A DNA stretch of 64,000 bases, from the NCBI RefSeq assembly GCF_016598535.1, contig NZ_CP066779.1, positions 1,798,001 through 1,862,000 of the forward strand, given 5' to 3'. Below are positions 8,254 through 16,812 of this stretch, one piece after another. Source of the stretch: Rhodococcus sp. P-2. Its GTDB lineage: Bacteria > Actinomycetota > Actinomycetes > Mycobacteriales > Mycobacteriaceae. The notes beneath the pieces are model-generated. The model searched no databases, was not told the DNA's origin, and saw only the letters and a list, made by a program, of their open reading frames with translations. Each line of letters begins with the position of its first letter. The stretch's first letter is position 1. The translations under genes and the position numbers were made by a program.

Positions 8254-9303
8254 TCAGGCTCTCACCAGCTTGCGAACCGACTCTTCGATGCGCGCCGCGT
8301 CAGGCAGCCAGGCTGTTTCGAGAGTCGGTGAGAACGGAACCGGCGTGTGCGGCGGCGTGATCAGTTCGATCGGCGCCTTCAGATAGTTGAATCCCTTGGT
8401 GGCGATCAGTGCGGCCACATCGTGCCCGAAACCGCAGCGTGCGGCAGATTCGTCGACGATCACCACGCGTCCTGTCGACGCAACGGATTCGAGGATGCCG
8501 TCCTCGTCCAATGGCGAGACGGTACGAGGATCAACGACCTCGACCGAAATACCCTCAGCTGCCAGCTTGTCCGCTACGTCGTTGGCGCGGTTCACCATTG
8601 CGGACAACGCAATGATCGTGACGTCGTCGCCCTGCCTGGTGTAGTTGGCGACGCCGAACGGAATCGCGTAGGGCTCGTCCGGCACTTCGCCTTTGAGGTC
8701 GTAGAGCACCTTGTGCTCACAGAACACAACGGGATCGTCGTCCCGGATAGCCTGGATGAGTAGGCCTTTGGCGTCGTAGGCGTTGGACGGGGTGACCACC
8801 TTCAGGCCAGGCACCGCGGCAAATACGTTGTACGGAGACTGAGAGTGCTGCGCAGCGGCAGAGAAACCGGCGCCGATCATGCCTCGCACCACCAGCGGAG
8901 TTCTGGCTTTGCCACCGAACATGTAGCGGAACTTGGCAGCCTGGTTGTAGAGCGCGTCGTAGGAGACTCCGAAGAAGTCCATGAACATCAGCTCGGCGAC
9001 CGGCCTCAGTCCGGTCAGTGCGGCTCCGGCAGCCATTCCGATGATCGCGGATTCGGTGATCGGGGTATCGATTACACGCTCCGATCCGAACTCCGTCCAC
9101 AATCCCTTGGTGACACCCAGGACACCGCCGAATGCCTCGATCTTCTTCGTCTCCAGATCGGGATTGGTACCGGCATGCCCACCGCGTACGTCCTCACCGA
9201 TCAGGACGACGCTCGGATCTCGTTGCATTTCTTGAGCGATGGCCTCTTTGACGGCCTCGCGGTAGGTCTTCTTCACCACGTTCGTGGCTTCCACGCTTGT
9301 CAT
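8254..9303 (-). CDS. 2-oxoacid/acetoin dehydrogenase E1 beta subunit
   Basis: This 349-aa subunit of the thiamine-diphosphate-dependent E1 component has the transketolase-like pyrimidine domain (YREAVKEAIAQEMQRDPSVV, GEDVRGG) and the C-terminal transketolase domain (VEVVDPRTVSPLD, VIVDES). The ATG at 9303 is chosen because GAGGAG lies six bases upstream; the upstream in-frame start would overlap the E1alpha gene. It pairs with E1alpha to form the active site for decarboxylation or cleavage of the substrate. Confidence 0.94.
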   Translation of the reverse strand: MTSVEATNVVKKTYREAVKEAIAQEMQRDPSVVLIGEDVRGGHAGTNPDLETKKIEAFGGVLGVTKGLWTEFGSERVIDTPITESAIIGMAAGAALTGLRPVAELMFMDFFGVSYDALYNQAAKFRYMFGGKARTPLVVRGMIGAGFSAAAQHSQSPYNVFAAVPGLKVVTPSNAYDAKGLLIQAIRDDDPVVFCEHKVLYDLKGEVPDEPYAIPFGVANYTRQGDDVTIIALSAMVNRANDVADKLAAEGISVEVVDPRTVSPLDEDGILESVASTGRVVIVDESAARCGFGHDVAALIATKGFNYLKAPIELITPPHTPVPFSPTLETAWLPDAARIEESVRKLVRA

Positions 9304-9313
9304 CTCGGGCTCC

Positions 9314-10345
9314 TCAGTACGACACGTAGACATCGGTCAGCAGATTCTCGACGGGCGGGTACGCCGCGGCGCGCGCCTTCGCTACCGCCTCGTCCACCAA
9401 CACTCGCGACTGCTCGTCCACCGCGTCCAGATCAGCGGTGCTGACCTTCTTCGCATCCACACTGCTACGGAAATTCTTGAGCGGATCCTTGGTTTCCCGT
9501 AGTTGCGCAACCTGTTCCGCCGTGCGGTACAGCTGCGCGTCACCCTCGAAGTGGCCGTGCCAGCGGAATGCGGCCGCCTCGATCGTGGTGGGGCCACCGC
9601 CGGTCCTGGCGCGCTCCGATGCTTCCGCCATCGCGTCGTAGACCGCGAAGAAGTCGGTGCCGTCCACCTTGACGGCAGGCATTCCGAAGGATGCAGCGCG
9701 GGCGGCGATGTCGGGTGCGCCCACCGCGTAGTCGGTTCCTGTTGCTTCACCGAATCCGTTGTTCTCGATCACGAAGACGATCGGAAGATCCAGCACCACA
9801 GCCATGTTCATCGCCTCGAAGACGGTTCCCTGGTTGGATCCGCCGTCTCCCGTGAACGAAGCAGCGATGACGCCGTTTCGGAGTGTCTTGCCACTCAGTG
9901 CTGCACCGATCGCCAACGACGGCGCGCCGCCGACGATTGCATTGGCGCCGAGCATTCCCACGGACAAGTCGGCGATGTGCATCGAACCGCCCTTGCCGCG
10001 ACACAGGCCGTCGTCCTTGCCGAAGATCTCGGCCATCATGCCGTTCAGATCGCACCCCTTGGCAATGCAGTGCCCGTGACCGCGGTGCGTGGACCCGATG
10101 TAGTCGGCGTCGCTCAGGTTCTCGCACACTCCCACGGCGATGGCTTCCTGGCCCGAGTACAGGTGAATGAAGCCGGGGATGTCGCCGGTTGCATTCTCTT
10201 CGTGCAATCGATCCTCGAACGCACGGATGCGCGACATCTTCTCGTACGCCTTCAGCAATGCATCCCGGTCCAACCCTGAATGAGGCTTGGCCCCGGTCTT
10301 TTTCGATCCTGGCGTTGTCGGCCTCTGCGCCGTCCGTTGAACCAC
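9314..10345 (-). CDS. 2-oxoacid/acetoin dehydrogenase E1 alpha subunit
   Basis: This 343-aa thiamine-diphosphate-binding subunit carries the motif starting GDGGSNQGTVFEAMN and ending in ENN, plus the phosphorylation-loop-like region SMHIADLSVGMLGAN. It is the first gene of the operon. The GTG at 10345 has a well-spaced GAGGAG; another GTG at 10351 is almost on top of that site and less likely. The upstream region holds four phased repeats that look like activator sites. Length and motifs fit the acetoin dehydrogenase alpha family as well as branched-chain or pyruvate E1 alpha. Confidence 0.94.
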   Translation of the reverse strand: MVQRTAQRPTTPGSKKTGAKPHSGLDRDALLKAYEKMSRIRAFEDRLHEENATGDIPGFIHLYSGQEAIAVGVCENLSDADYIGSTHRGHGHCIAKGCDLNGMMAEIFGKDDGLCRGKGGSMHIADLSVGMLGANAIVGGAPSLAIGAALSGKTLRNGVIAASFTGDGGSNQGTVFEAMNMAVVLDLPIVFVIENNGFGEATGTDYAVGAPDIAARAASFGMPAVKVDGTDFFAVYDAMAEASERARTGGGPTTIEAAAFRWHGHFEGDAQLYRTAEQVAQLRETKDPLKNFRSSVDAKKVSTADLDAVDEQSRVLVDEAVAKARAAAYPPVENLLTDVYVSY

Positions 10346-10410
10346 CGTCACACTCCTCGTTCTCGATCACTCGTCGCCATGCAGTGTCGTGTAGGTCACG
10401 GGCGAAGGGA

Positions 10411-10450
10411 AAGAGTTGCGTGAGGTTGCCAAGAGTTGCGAAGGGTTGCA
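10411..10450. promoter_or_regulatory. Four direct repeats phased at 10 bp upstream of the E1alpha gene
   Basis: The tetramer TTGC occurs at 10416, 10426, 10436 and 10446, each in an RRGTTGC context (GAGTTGCG, AGGTTGCC, GAGTTGCG, GGGTTGCA), and TTGA follows at 10455. The spacing is exactly one DNA turn, placing all copies on one helix face about 65-105 bp upstream of the operon start. This is the layout expected for a cooperatively bound activator, and the GAF regulator at 3986 is the natural candidate. Confidence 0.6.
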
Positions 10451-10472
10451 GCTGTTGACTTTCGAGGTTGAC

Positions 10473-10934
10473 TCAGGCGCCGCTGAGGCTGCCGCGTCTG
10501 ATCTTGACCAACGCACGGTGTTGGACGAGTTCCACGGCGCTCGTTGTCGTTCTCAACGACAGCGCCGTCTCGCTCACGTCGAATCCGACAACGATGCGAG
10601 CTACGAGAACATTGCGTTCGACGGCCGACAGGTCGCCGAACGGCAGAGTGATTCGACTGGATGCAGGTAGTGAGTCGATTTCACGACTGACCGCGTCGTG
10701 CAGAAATGCGAGGAATGCTTCGCCGCCTCGTCTTCGTCGCTGGAACTCGGCCAGAATGGACCGGCAGATCCCGGCGGCAATACGGTCAGCATCGACAGGT
10801 CGCAGTTCGGCACGACAACGTCGCGTCACCACAGGCACGACGCGCTGAAGGAGTTCGCCAATCGCACCCCGATCCCCGCGAGACGCATCGTCGGCAACAC
10901 TGTCGATCGAACGCCCACCTGCCCTGCTTGCCAT
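10473..10934 (-). CDS. Sigma-70-like regulatory protein (divergent, ShbA/ECF-like)
   Basis: This 153-aa protein has a C-terminal half resembling sigma-70 region 4 (LSAVERNVLVARIVVGFDVS, then ETALSLRTTTSAVELVQHRA), the form seen in short ECF or ShbA-type sigma factors. The N-terminal part (ASRGDRGAIGELLQRVVPVV) resembles region 2 but looks short and degenerate. It may be a functional group-4 sigma factor or a derived regulator. It follows the lipoprotein at 10994 on the same strand with a 59-bp gap, so it may be cotranscribed with it. Confidence 0.65.
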   Translation of the reverse strand: MASRAGGRSIDSVADDASRGDRGAIGELLQRVVPVVTRRCRAELRPVDADRIAAGICRSILAEFQRRRRGGEAFLAFLHDAVSREIDSLPASSRITLPFGDLSAVERNVLVARIVVGFDVSETALSLRTTTSAVELVQHRALVKIRRGSLSGA

Positions 10935-10993
10935 TCGGATCTCCCCCTGGTTAGGCCTTCGAATTCCCGACTACTGCTCCGGTTTCGAATTCG

Positions 10994-11557
10994 CTAAGGG
11001 CGGATCGGTTCGGGGCAGACTCCGGTTTGTTCCCCGATGATGTTGATCTCCGCATTGGAACGCGGGTCGGCGCCGTAGTTGATCTGGTCGGTGCACTTCT
11101 CGGGGGGCTCGATCGCACCCGGTGGGAGCGGTGCCGGGCACGAACCCATCCGTTCTCCGATGCTGTTGATCTCCGCATTCGATCGAGGATCGCCGACGTA
11201 GTTGATCTGATCGGTGCACTTGGTCGACCCGGTACCTTGACCGGGTACCGCAGGTGCAACCGCGCTGGTAGAGACCGGGGTCCAGGCCGGTGCTGCTCCA
11301 CCCTCCGCGACTCCGGGGGCAGATGCGTCCGTACCGCCGCCCACCGAGTTCGAGCTTTCGACTGTCTCCGAAGTGGTCGTAGAGGCCAACGGCGGTGCGG
11401 TCGTGGACGCCGCGACCACCGCCGTGGTCGTCGCGCGTTCGGGTGCAGTGGTGTCTTCACCCGAACATGCCGTCATCGCGCACACCACTCCGATCGTCAG
11501 TACCGCGAGCAGCACTTTCAGACGCCGAGTCCTGTTGGTCAGCAATACTTCAGGCAT
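10994..11557 (-). CDS. Putative lipoprotein with two CTDQINY repeats
   Basis: This 187-aa protein has a lipoprotein signal peptide (lipobox AMTAC, lipidated Cys at residue 31), then a low-complexity Thr/Ala/Ser/Pro region of about 75 residues that probably spans the wall. The C-terminus has two copies of about 33 residues: KCTDQINYVGDPRSNAEINS and KCTDQINYGADPRSNAEINI, each followed by IGE(R/Q)(M/T)G-C-P. Each copy has two cysteines, so each could close a small disulfide loop. The DNA of the repeats is also similar, which suggests duplication within the gene. Function unknown. It is divergent from the lipoprotein/two-component operon at 11811. Confidence 0.8.
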   Translation of the reverse strand: MPEVLLTNRTRRLKVLLAVLTIGVVCAMTACSGEDTTAPERATTTAVVAASTTAPPLASTTTSETVESSNSVGGGTDASAPGVAEGGAAPAWTPVSTSAVAPAVPGQGTGSTKCTDQINYVGDPRSNAEINSIGERMGSCPAPLPPGAIEPPEKCTDQINYGADPRSNAEINIIGEQTGVCPEPIRP

Positions 11558-11698
11558 TTGCTCTCACCCTCCTCGATACGCGAATCAGGTCGTCCCACCC
11601 AGCGGTGAACATCGACCTGACTCACTCTAGAAGCCTGATTCCATCGGTTTCGTAACAGAAATCCGGCGGTCGGGTACCAACTCTCGACGGTCCCGACA

Positions 11699-11763
11699 TT
11701 CATACGATTACGTAACGGTGGGTGGTGAACCCTCGATATCGAGATCACGTGTGATCGTATGAA
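11699..11763. promoter_or_regulatory. Spaced inverted repeat in the divergent lipoprotein promoter region
   Basis: Perfect 10-nt arms TTCATACGAT (11699-11708) and ATCGTATGAA (11754-11763) are separated by 45 bp and flank most of the promoter-side DNA upstream of the lipoprotein operon. The spacing would suit a looping or two-dimer regulator, for example the response regulator encoded downstream. Binding is inference. Confidence 0.4.
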
Positions 11764-11810
11764 AAGCGCATATGCCGATGAGACAGTTCTCAGCGGCCGG
11801 GGAGGGGAAA

Positions 11811-12467
11811 GTGTTGTATCGGAATAAGATCTGCGGCGGTCGAGCAGGCCGCACTCGCAGGCTGTTCGGTACGGCGCTCGCGACAGCGGCCCTCGGAACT
11901 TCCGTGCTCACCGGATGCGGGTCCCCCCAGGGCGTTGTGATCGAAGGCGACGTCGCTTCCACCGGGTTGCCCGTCACGCAGCCCGCCGACCTGGCCAGAC
12001 GGGTTGCCGAGAATTCGAGGTTGGGCCGTGCGCTTCTCGACGATCCTGGGGTGTCGGAGGGTGTGAAGACAGAACTCCGATCGTGCCCTGACTGGTATCC
12101 GATCTCGGTCGGATCCATCCTTCTCGACCCAGGCGCACCTCGTATCGTGCCGGAGACCGAGCTCGTCGTCATGAACGTGTATCCGTGCCAACCGGCCCAC
12201 CAGCCCGGTACCGGAGTGTCGATTTCCGTCAACCTTGCCGGCTATGTGTACCGCAGCGGCAAGGCCGGTTCGAGTGAAGACAATCCTGAGCTGGGTGAGC
12301 GTCTGTTCTCTGTCGAAGAGCGCGGAAAGTTCATCGTCAGCGGTCAACGCGCCGCGAGTTTGTCGGTCCTGGAAACGGATCCGCGGCCACCCGAGTTCGA
12401 GTGTTGCCCGCGTCCGCCGCTGCGGACCGAGTTCCATTGGGACGGGATGGAGTTCGTCCGTGATTGA
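11811..12467 (+). CDS. Putative lipoprotein, first gene of a two-component operon
   Basis: This 218-aa product has an Arg-rich n-region, a hydrophobic core and lipobox LTGC (lipidated Cys at residue 36 from this start). GTG 11811 is chosen because GGAGG precedes it by five bases; ATG 11772 and ATG 11778 upstream lack such a site. The mature part has paired cysteines and an LAGYVYRSGKAG motif. It is paralogous to the next gene (LAGYVY versus VAGFVY; a similar WDGMEF/WTGEGF end). The stop overlaps the next start by 8 bases (GTGATTGA). The context resembles streptomycete cseA-cseB-cseC, where a lipoprotein modulates an envelope-stress sensor kinase; that role is inferred. Confidence 0.82.
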   Translation: MLYRNKICGGRAGRTRRLFGTALATAALGTSVLTGCGSPQGVVIEGDVASTGLPVTQPADLARRVAENSRLGRALLDDPGVSEGVKTELRSCPDWYPISVGSILLDPGAPRIVPETELVVMNVYPCQPAHQPGTGVSISVNLAGYVYRSGKAGSSEDNPELGERLFSVEERGKFIVSGQRAASLSVLETDPRPPEFECCPRPPLRTEFHWDGMEFVRD

Positions 12468-13020
12468 TTCTCGTCGCGCGCTGCTCGCCGGTGTTTGCGT
12501 ACCGCTCGTGATTGCTCTCGCCTCCTGTTCCACCGAACCCGAATCCGAACCTGCTCCGAATATCGCTGCATCACTCGACCCTTCGGATCTCTCGCAGGGC
12601 TTGAGCATCGATCCTGTTGCCCTCATCAGAGCAGACTCGGAGGTGTCCGATGTGGTCAAAGACAGCCTCCGACTGTGCGGTGATGCGAACGTCCCGTACG
12701 AAATCCGGTACTCCCACGTGACGGATGCCGTATGGCAGGATGCCGTCGTCAACGTCTTCACCTGCGACGCTGCCGGTATCTGGGGACGACCGGCCCCACC
12801 GGTCAGCTTCATGGTCGCCGGATTCGTCTACCAGATCGACGAATCGGGCGCTCACAAAGTCTTCGGAGTGCAAGACCCAGGACGCTACGTCGTCGGCTCA
12901 ACCGGAGGATTGTCGGTCATGGTCGACCTGTGCAAAGACCCTGGCATTCCGGAGTTCTGTCAATCGTCGACTGCATACAAGTGGACCGGTGAAGGGTTTG
13001 AGAGTGTTCCGTTCCCATGA
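12460..13020 (+). CDS. Putative lipoprotein, paralogue of the upstream gene
   Basis: This 186-aa protein has a short lipoprotein signal (MIDSRRALLAGVCVPLVIAL, lipobox LASC, Cys23). The GTG start at 12460 overlaps the stop of the preceding gene, which implies translational coupling. The mature part keeps the layout of its neighbour: an acidic N-region, two internal cysteines, VAGFVYQIDESG, a GLSVMVD strand and a C-terminal YKWTGEGFESV. It lies 12 bp before the response regulator gene. A role in sensing or tuning the adjacent histidine kinase is inferred from position. Confidence 0.82.
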   Translation: MIDSRRALLAGVCVPLVIALASCSTEPESEPAPNIAASLDPSDLSQGLSIDPVALIRADSEVSDVVKDSLRLCGDANVPYEIRYSHVTDAVWQDAVVNVFTCDAAGIWGRPAPPVSFMVAGFVYQIDESGAHKVFGVQDPGRYVVGSTGGLSVMVDLCKDPGIPEFCQSSTAYKWTGEGFESVPFP

Positions 13021-13032
13021 AAGCGAAGGCCG

Positions 13033-13710
13033 ATGACCGATCCGTTGATTCTGCTGGTCGAAGACGACGCCGTCATTCGAGAAGCCACTCAATTGAATCT
13101 CGAACGCAACGGTTTTCGGGTGATCACCGCGTCCGGGGGGTTGACCGGAATGGAGCTGGCGGTCGACGCCAAGCCGGATATCGCCGTCCTGGACGTGATG
13201 CTTCCCGACCTGAACGGAATCAGCCTGTGCCGTCGTATTCGTGAGGAACTCTCGGTGCCGGTCATCATGCTTTCCGCGCGCGACGACCCGATCGACATCG
13301 TTCTCGGGTTGGAAGCCGGTGCCGACGACTACGTCACCAAACCGTTCGACAGTGGAGTCCTGGTGGCTCGTATCCGAAGTGTGCTCAGGCGGGTCGACAC
13401 TCATTCCGGTGTGGAGAAGGACATCGTGACTCTCGGTGATCTGGAGATCGATCGCGAGTTGGTGACGGTCACGCGTTCGGGCGCCGAAGTGGCACTGACC
13501 CCCACCGAGATGAAACTGCTCCTCGTCATGGTGAGTGTGCCGCGCAAAGTCTGGTCCCGCTCCGAACTGCTCTCGGACGTCTGGGATTACGACTGGGGCG
13601 GCGACACCCGCATCGTCGACGTGCACGTTCAGCGATTGCGCACGAAGATCGGCTCCGAACAGATCCGAACCGTCCGGGGATTCGGGTACACGATGGACAA
13701 CCATCGGTGA
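13033..13710 (+). CDS. OmpR-family response regulator
   Basis: This 225-aa protein has a receiver domain (acidic pair E10-D11-D12, phospho-acceptor D54 in VLDVMLPD, conserved Lys in YVTKPFD) followed by a winged-helix DNA-binding domain (LTPTEMKLLLVMVSVPRKVW, VDVHVQRLRTKIG). It is translationally coupled to the kinase gene: the kinase GTG overlaps its TGA. With the two lipoproteins and the kinase it forms one four-gene operon. Layout and domain type match CseB-like envelope-stress regulators, but the targets are unknown. Confidence 0.93.
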   Translation: MTDPLILLVEDDAVIREATQLNLERNGFRVITASGGLTGMELAVDAKPDIAVLDVMLPDLNGISLCRRIREELSVPVIMLSARDDPIDIVLGLEAGADDYVTKPFDSGVLVARIRSVLRRVDTHSGVEKDIVTLGDLEIDRELVTVTRSGAEVALTPTEMKLLLVMVSVPRKVWSRSELLSDVWDYDWGGDTRIVDVHVQRLRTKIGSEQIRTVRGFGYTMDNHR

Positions 13711-14984
13711 GATCGCGGGACCTCGCGGCCAAGCTCCCGTCCACCGGCAGGCGGTTGTCGTTTCAGTGGAAGATCGCTGCAGCTATCACGTTCGTGATCG
13801 CCGTCGCGTCGATCACGCTCAGTACCGTGATGCATCAAACCTTTTCACACAACCAGGAGGACGCAGCGCGGGCAGCAGCTGATCGCAATCTCCAACTGGT
13901 GCTGCAGGACGAAACCGGCAGCATGCGTGCGCTGTTCCGCGCCACCACCGATGGTCTCGACGTTCCGGAAGAGTTGCGTCAGGCCGTGGCCGGCGGCAAA
14001 CGTGCCACCTACCTTGTCGACAGCGGTGACCAACCATTTGTCTGGGCTGCAGCCGACGTCAACACCCAGGTGGTTGCGATTCGCGTCCCGTACACCGCGC
14101 AGCGGGAATCGATCGCCAGCGTCGATCGAACTCTCCGCAACGCCACCGTCGCGGTGATCGCAGCGGGCGCCGTCCTGGGCGTACTGCTTGGGCTCGCGAT
14201 GTCGTATCGACTGCGCTCGGCCGCCCGCGCGGCCCGCAAAGTGTCCACCGGAGCGGACATCCGCGTCCGCTCGGTCACTTGGTCACTCTTCGACGACGAG
14301 ATCACAGAGCTGGCAGACGCGGTCGACGCGATGTCGGATGCGTTGCGAGGACAACTCGACGCCGAAAAGCGCGTGACAGCCAACATCGCACACGATCTCA
14401 GGACGCCCATCTCCGGACTGGTCGGCGCCGCCGAGCTTCTGCCGCCAGGTAGACCTACCGAATTGGTGCGCGACGGCGTCCACAAACTCAGAAGGCTCGC
14501 CGAGGATGTCATCGAGGTGGCTCGTCTCGACACCACGTCCGAACAGGCAGACATCCAATCGGTGGAACTCGCACAGGTGGTGCGTCACGCGATCTCCATC
14601 ACCGAGGTCGAGTGTGAAGTGAGTGTTCACGGCACCCCTGTGTCCTACACAGACGCACGTCGGCTCGAGCGGATCATCGCCAACCTGATCTTGAATGCTC
14701 GCAATCACGGAAAGTCGCCGATCGGAGTCGACGTCGACCACTCCCGTATCACGGTGCGAGACCAGGGCAACGGGTTCACCCAGGAATGGCTTCGTCAGGG
14801 GCCGAGGAGGTTTCAGACCGATTGCGTCGAACGTGGCTCGAACTCGGGCTTGGGCCTCGGCTTGACGATCGTAGTAGGGCAAGCCGCGGTCATCGGCGCT
14901 CGAATCGACTTCTCGAACCATCCGAACGGCGGCGCTGTGGTGACGATCGACCTCCCGGAGTGCTCGTCAGACGAGTTCGATTGA
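13707..14984 (+). CDS. Membrane sensor histidine kinase
   Basis: This 425-aa kinase has a transmembrane helix at about residues 24-42, an extracytoplasmic loop of about 100 residues, a second helix at about 147-167, a HAMP linker, a dimerisation domain with the phospho-accepting His229 in ANIAHDLRTPISGL, and an ATP-binding domain with the N-box (NLILNARNHG) and G-box (GLGLGLTIV). The extracellular loop has few cysteines and no recognised ligand domain, so partner lipoproteins may supply the signal. It pairs with the response regulator at 13033. Confidence 0.93.
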   Translation: MRSRDLAAKLPSTGRRLSFQWKIAAAITFVIAVASITLSTVMHQTFSHNQEDAARAAADRNLQLVLQDETGSMRALFRATTDGLDVPEELRQAVAGGKRATYLVDSGDQPFVWAAADVNTQVVAIRVPYTAQRESIASVDRTLRNATVAVIAAGAVLGVLLGLAMSYRLRSAARAARKVSTGADIRVRSVTWSLFDDEITELADAVDAMSDALRGQLDAEKRVTANIAHDLRTPISGLVGAAELLPPGRPTELVRDGVHKLRRLAEDVIEVARLDTTSEQADIQSVELAQVVRHAISITEVECEVSVHGTPVSYTDARRLERIIANLILNARNHGKSPIGVDVDHSRITVRDQGNGFTQEWLRQGPRRFQTDCVERGSNSGLGLGLTIVVGQAAVIGARIDFSNHPNGGAVVTIDLPECSSDEFD

Positions 14985-15005
14985 CACCGAGGCAGTTCGG
15001 CCGAA

Positions 15006-15030
15006 CGGCCGGGACGCAGCGTCCCGGCCG
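15006..15030. terminator. GC-rich hairpin between convergent kinase and glpD genes
   Basis: CGGCCGGGAC and GTCCCGGCCG form a 10-bp stem with a 5-nt loop, placed 20 bp after both convergent stop codons. No T-run follows on either strand; a bidirectional terminator is likely from position. Confidence 0.6.
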
Positions 15031-15048
15031 ATCAGTGGTGTCCCAGAC

Positions 15049-16764
15049 TCAAACCTGTCCGACAGTGACTCCGGTGCGGACGTCCGGCGCACCCAGGCGC
15101 GCCGCATCAGCCGTCAGGTCGTCGGGTTGCTCCTGCGATTCCCGCTCGGCGGCCACACGCAACCGGTAGTGCTCGATCTCCTCCGCGATGTGCTCGGGAG
15201 TCCAACCCAGCACCGGTGCAACCAGTTCGGCTACTTCCGCGGCTGCCGCGTCGCCGCGGTCGTTCACCTCGATGGAGATGCGGGTACGACGGGTGAGGAT
15301 GTCGTCGAGATGCTGAGCACCCTCGTGGCTCGCGGCGTAGTGAATCTCCGCCTTGAGGTACTCGGGGGCGGAGTCCAACGGCTGCCCCAGTTCCGGCCTC
15401 GCCTCGATGAGTTCGAACAACTCGTCGGCCAAAGTGCCGTACCGACCGAGTAGGTGCTCGATCGTCGAGACGTGGAGCCCGGTGCGCTCAGCTGTGAGGT
15501 GCCGATTGTTGTGCGCGGCAAAGTAACCGTCGGCACCCACCAGTTGGATACGCTCGGTGCAGGACTTCGGCACCTTCTGCTCGAGTCCGTGCACCGCGGA
15601 ATCGACTGCGTCCTTGGCCATCACGCGGTAGGTCGTGTACTTGCCACCGGCAACCACCGTCAAACCTCGCACCGGACTGGACACCGCGTGTTCACGGGAG
15701 AGAGTGCTGGTCGAGTCCGATTCGCCGAACAGCAACGGACGCAGTCCCGCGTACACACCGACGACGTCGTCGTGCGTCAACTCGTCCTGGAGCAGCTTGT
15801 TGACATGACCGAGGATGTAGTCGATATCGCTTCGGCTCGCTGCCGGATGCGCGAGGTCGAGATTCCAGTCGGTGTCCGTGGTACCGATGATCCAGTGGCT
15901 TCCCCACGGGATCACGAAGAGCAGGCTCTTCTCGGTGCGCGTGATGATCCCGGTCGAGGAATTGATCCGGTTGCGCGGGACGACCAGGTGCACACCCTTG
16001 GAGGCGCGGACCTGGAATTGCCCTCGCCCACCGACCATTTCCTGAATCTCGTCAGTCCACACACCGGCGGCGTTGATGACCTGGCGAGCACGGATCTCGA
16101 AGGCACGCCCCGTTTCCAGATCCACTGCCTTCACTCCGACGACGCGGTCCTCCTCGCGGAGAAAGCCGATTACGCGGGTGCTGTTGACGCACAGCGCGCC
16201 GTACTCGGCGGCCGTGCGCGCCAGCATCATCGTGTGGCGGGCGTCATCTACCTGACCCTCGTAGAACTTGACCGAACCCCGGATAGCAGAACGCTTTCCG
16301 GACGGGAACGATTCGAGTGTCTTCTTCTTGCCCACATGCTTGTGGTGTGAGGGAACCCCGCGGCCGGCGCCCATCACGTCGTAGACGCCGATGCCCAGAC
16401 CGACGTACGGTCGGTCGATCAACTTCTCGAGCGGGTAGATGAACGGCACCGGCTTCGCGAGATGCGGGCACAGCGAGTTCAGAACCAGCGACCGCTCACG
16501 CAGTGCCTCGAAAACGAGCGCAAAATTGAACTGCTCGAGGTAACGAAGTCCACCGTGGAACAACTTGCTCGACCTGCTCGAGGTTCCGGACGCGAAATCG
16601 CGAGCCTCCACCAAGCCCACCTTCAGACCGCGAGTTGCGGCGTCGAGTGCGCTACCCGCGCCGACCACGCCACCGCCGATGACCAGGACGTCGAGTTCGG
16701 TTTCTTCCAACTTCTTCAGCGACTCCGCCCGCGATGACGGACTCAATGCTTGTGCTGTGCTCAT
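15049..16764 (-). CDS. glpD: Aerobic glycerol-3-phosphate dehydrogenase
   Basis: This 571-aa FAD enzyme oxidises glycerol-3-phosphate to dihydroxyacetone phosphate and feeds electrons to the quinone pool at the membrane. It has the N-terminal FAD fold (DVLVIGGGVVGAGSALDAAT), the FASGTSSRSSKLFHGGLRYL block typical of GlpD, and the C-terminal DAO region. The length fits the family. It is the last gene of the glpF-glpK-glpD series, 48 bp after glpK. Confidence 0.95.
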   Translation of the reverse strand: MSTAQALSPSSRAESLKKLEETELDVLVIGGGVVGAGSALDAATRGLKVGLVEARDFASGTSSRSSKLFHGGLRYLEQFNFALVFEALRERSLVLNSLCPHLAKPVPFIYPLEKLIDRPYVGLGIGVYDVMGAGRGVPSHHKHVGKKKTLESFPSGKRSAIRGSVKFYEGQVDDARHTMMLARTAAEYGALCVNSTRVIGFLREEDRVVGVKAVDLETGRAFEIRARQVINAAGVWTDEIQEMVGGRGQFQVRASKGVHLVVPRNRINSSTGIITRTEKSLLFVIPWGSHWIIGTTDTDWNLDLAHPAASRSDIDYILGHVNKLLQDELTHDDVVGVYAGLRPLLFGESDSTSTLSREHAVSSPVRGLTVVAGGKYTTYRVMAKDAVDSAVHGLEQKVPKSCTERIQLVGADGYFAAHNNRHLTAERTGLHVSTIEHLLGRYGTLADELFELIEARPELGQPLDSAPEYLKAEIHYAASHEGAQHLDDILTRRTRISIEVNDRGDAAAAEVAELVAPVLGWTPEHIAEEIEHYRLRVAAERESQEQPDDLTADAARLGAPDVRTGVTVGQV

Positions 16765-16812
16765 GAAAACTGTTCCTTCACTTGAAAATAGGTAGAAATG
16801 CGGGCGCCGCGA

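Noticed and set aside
11027-11220. Repeated DNA in the lipoprotein gene as a CRISPR array or tandem repeat locus
   Set aside because: Only two copies, diverged, and in frame with the coding sequence; it is a duplicated protein module.
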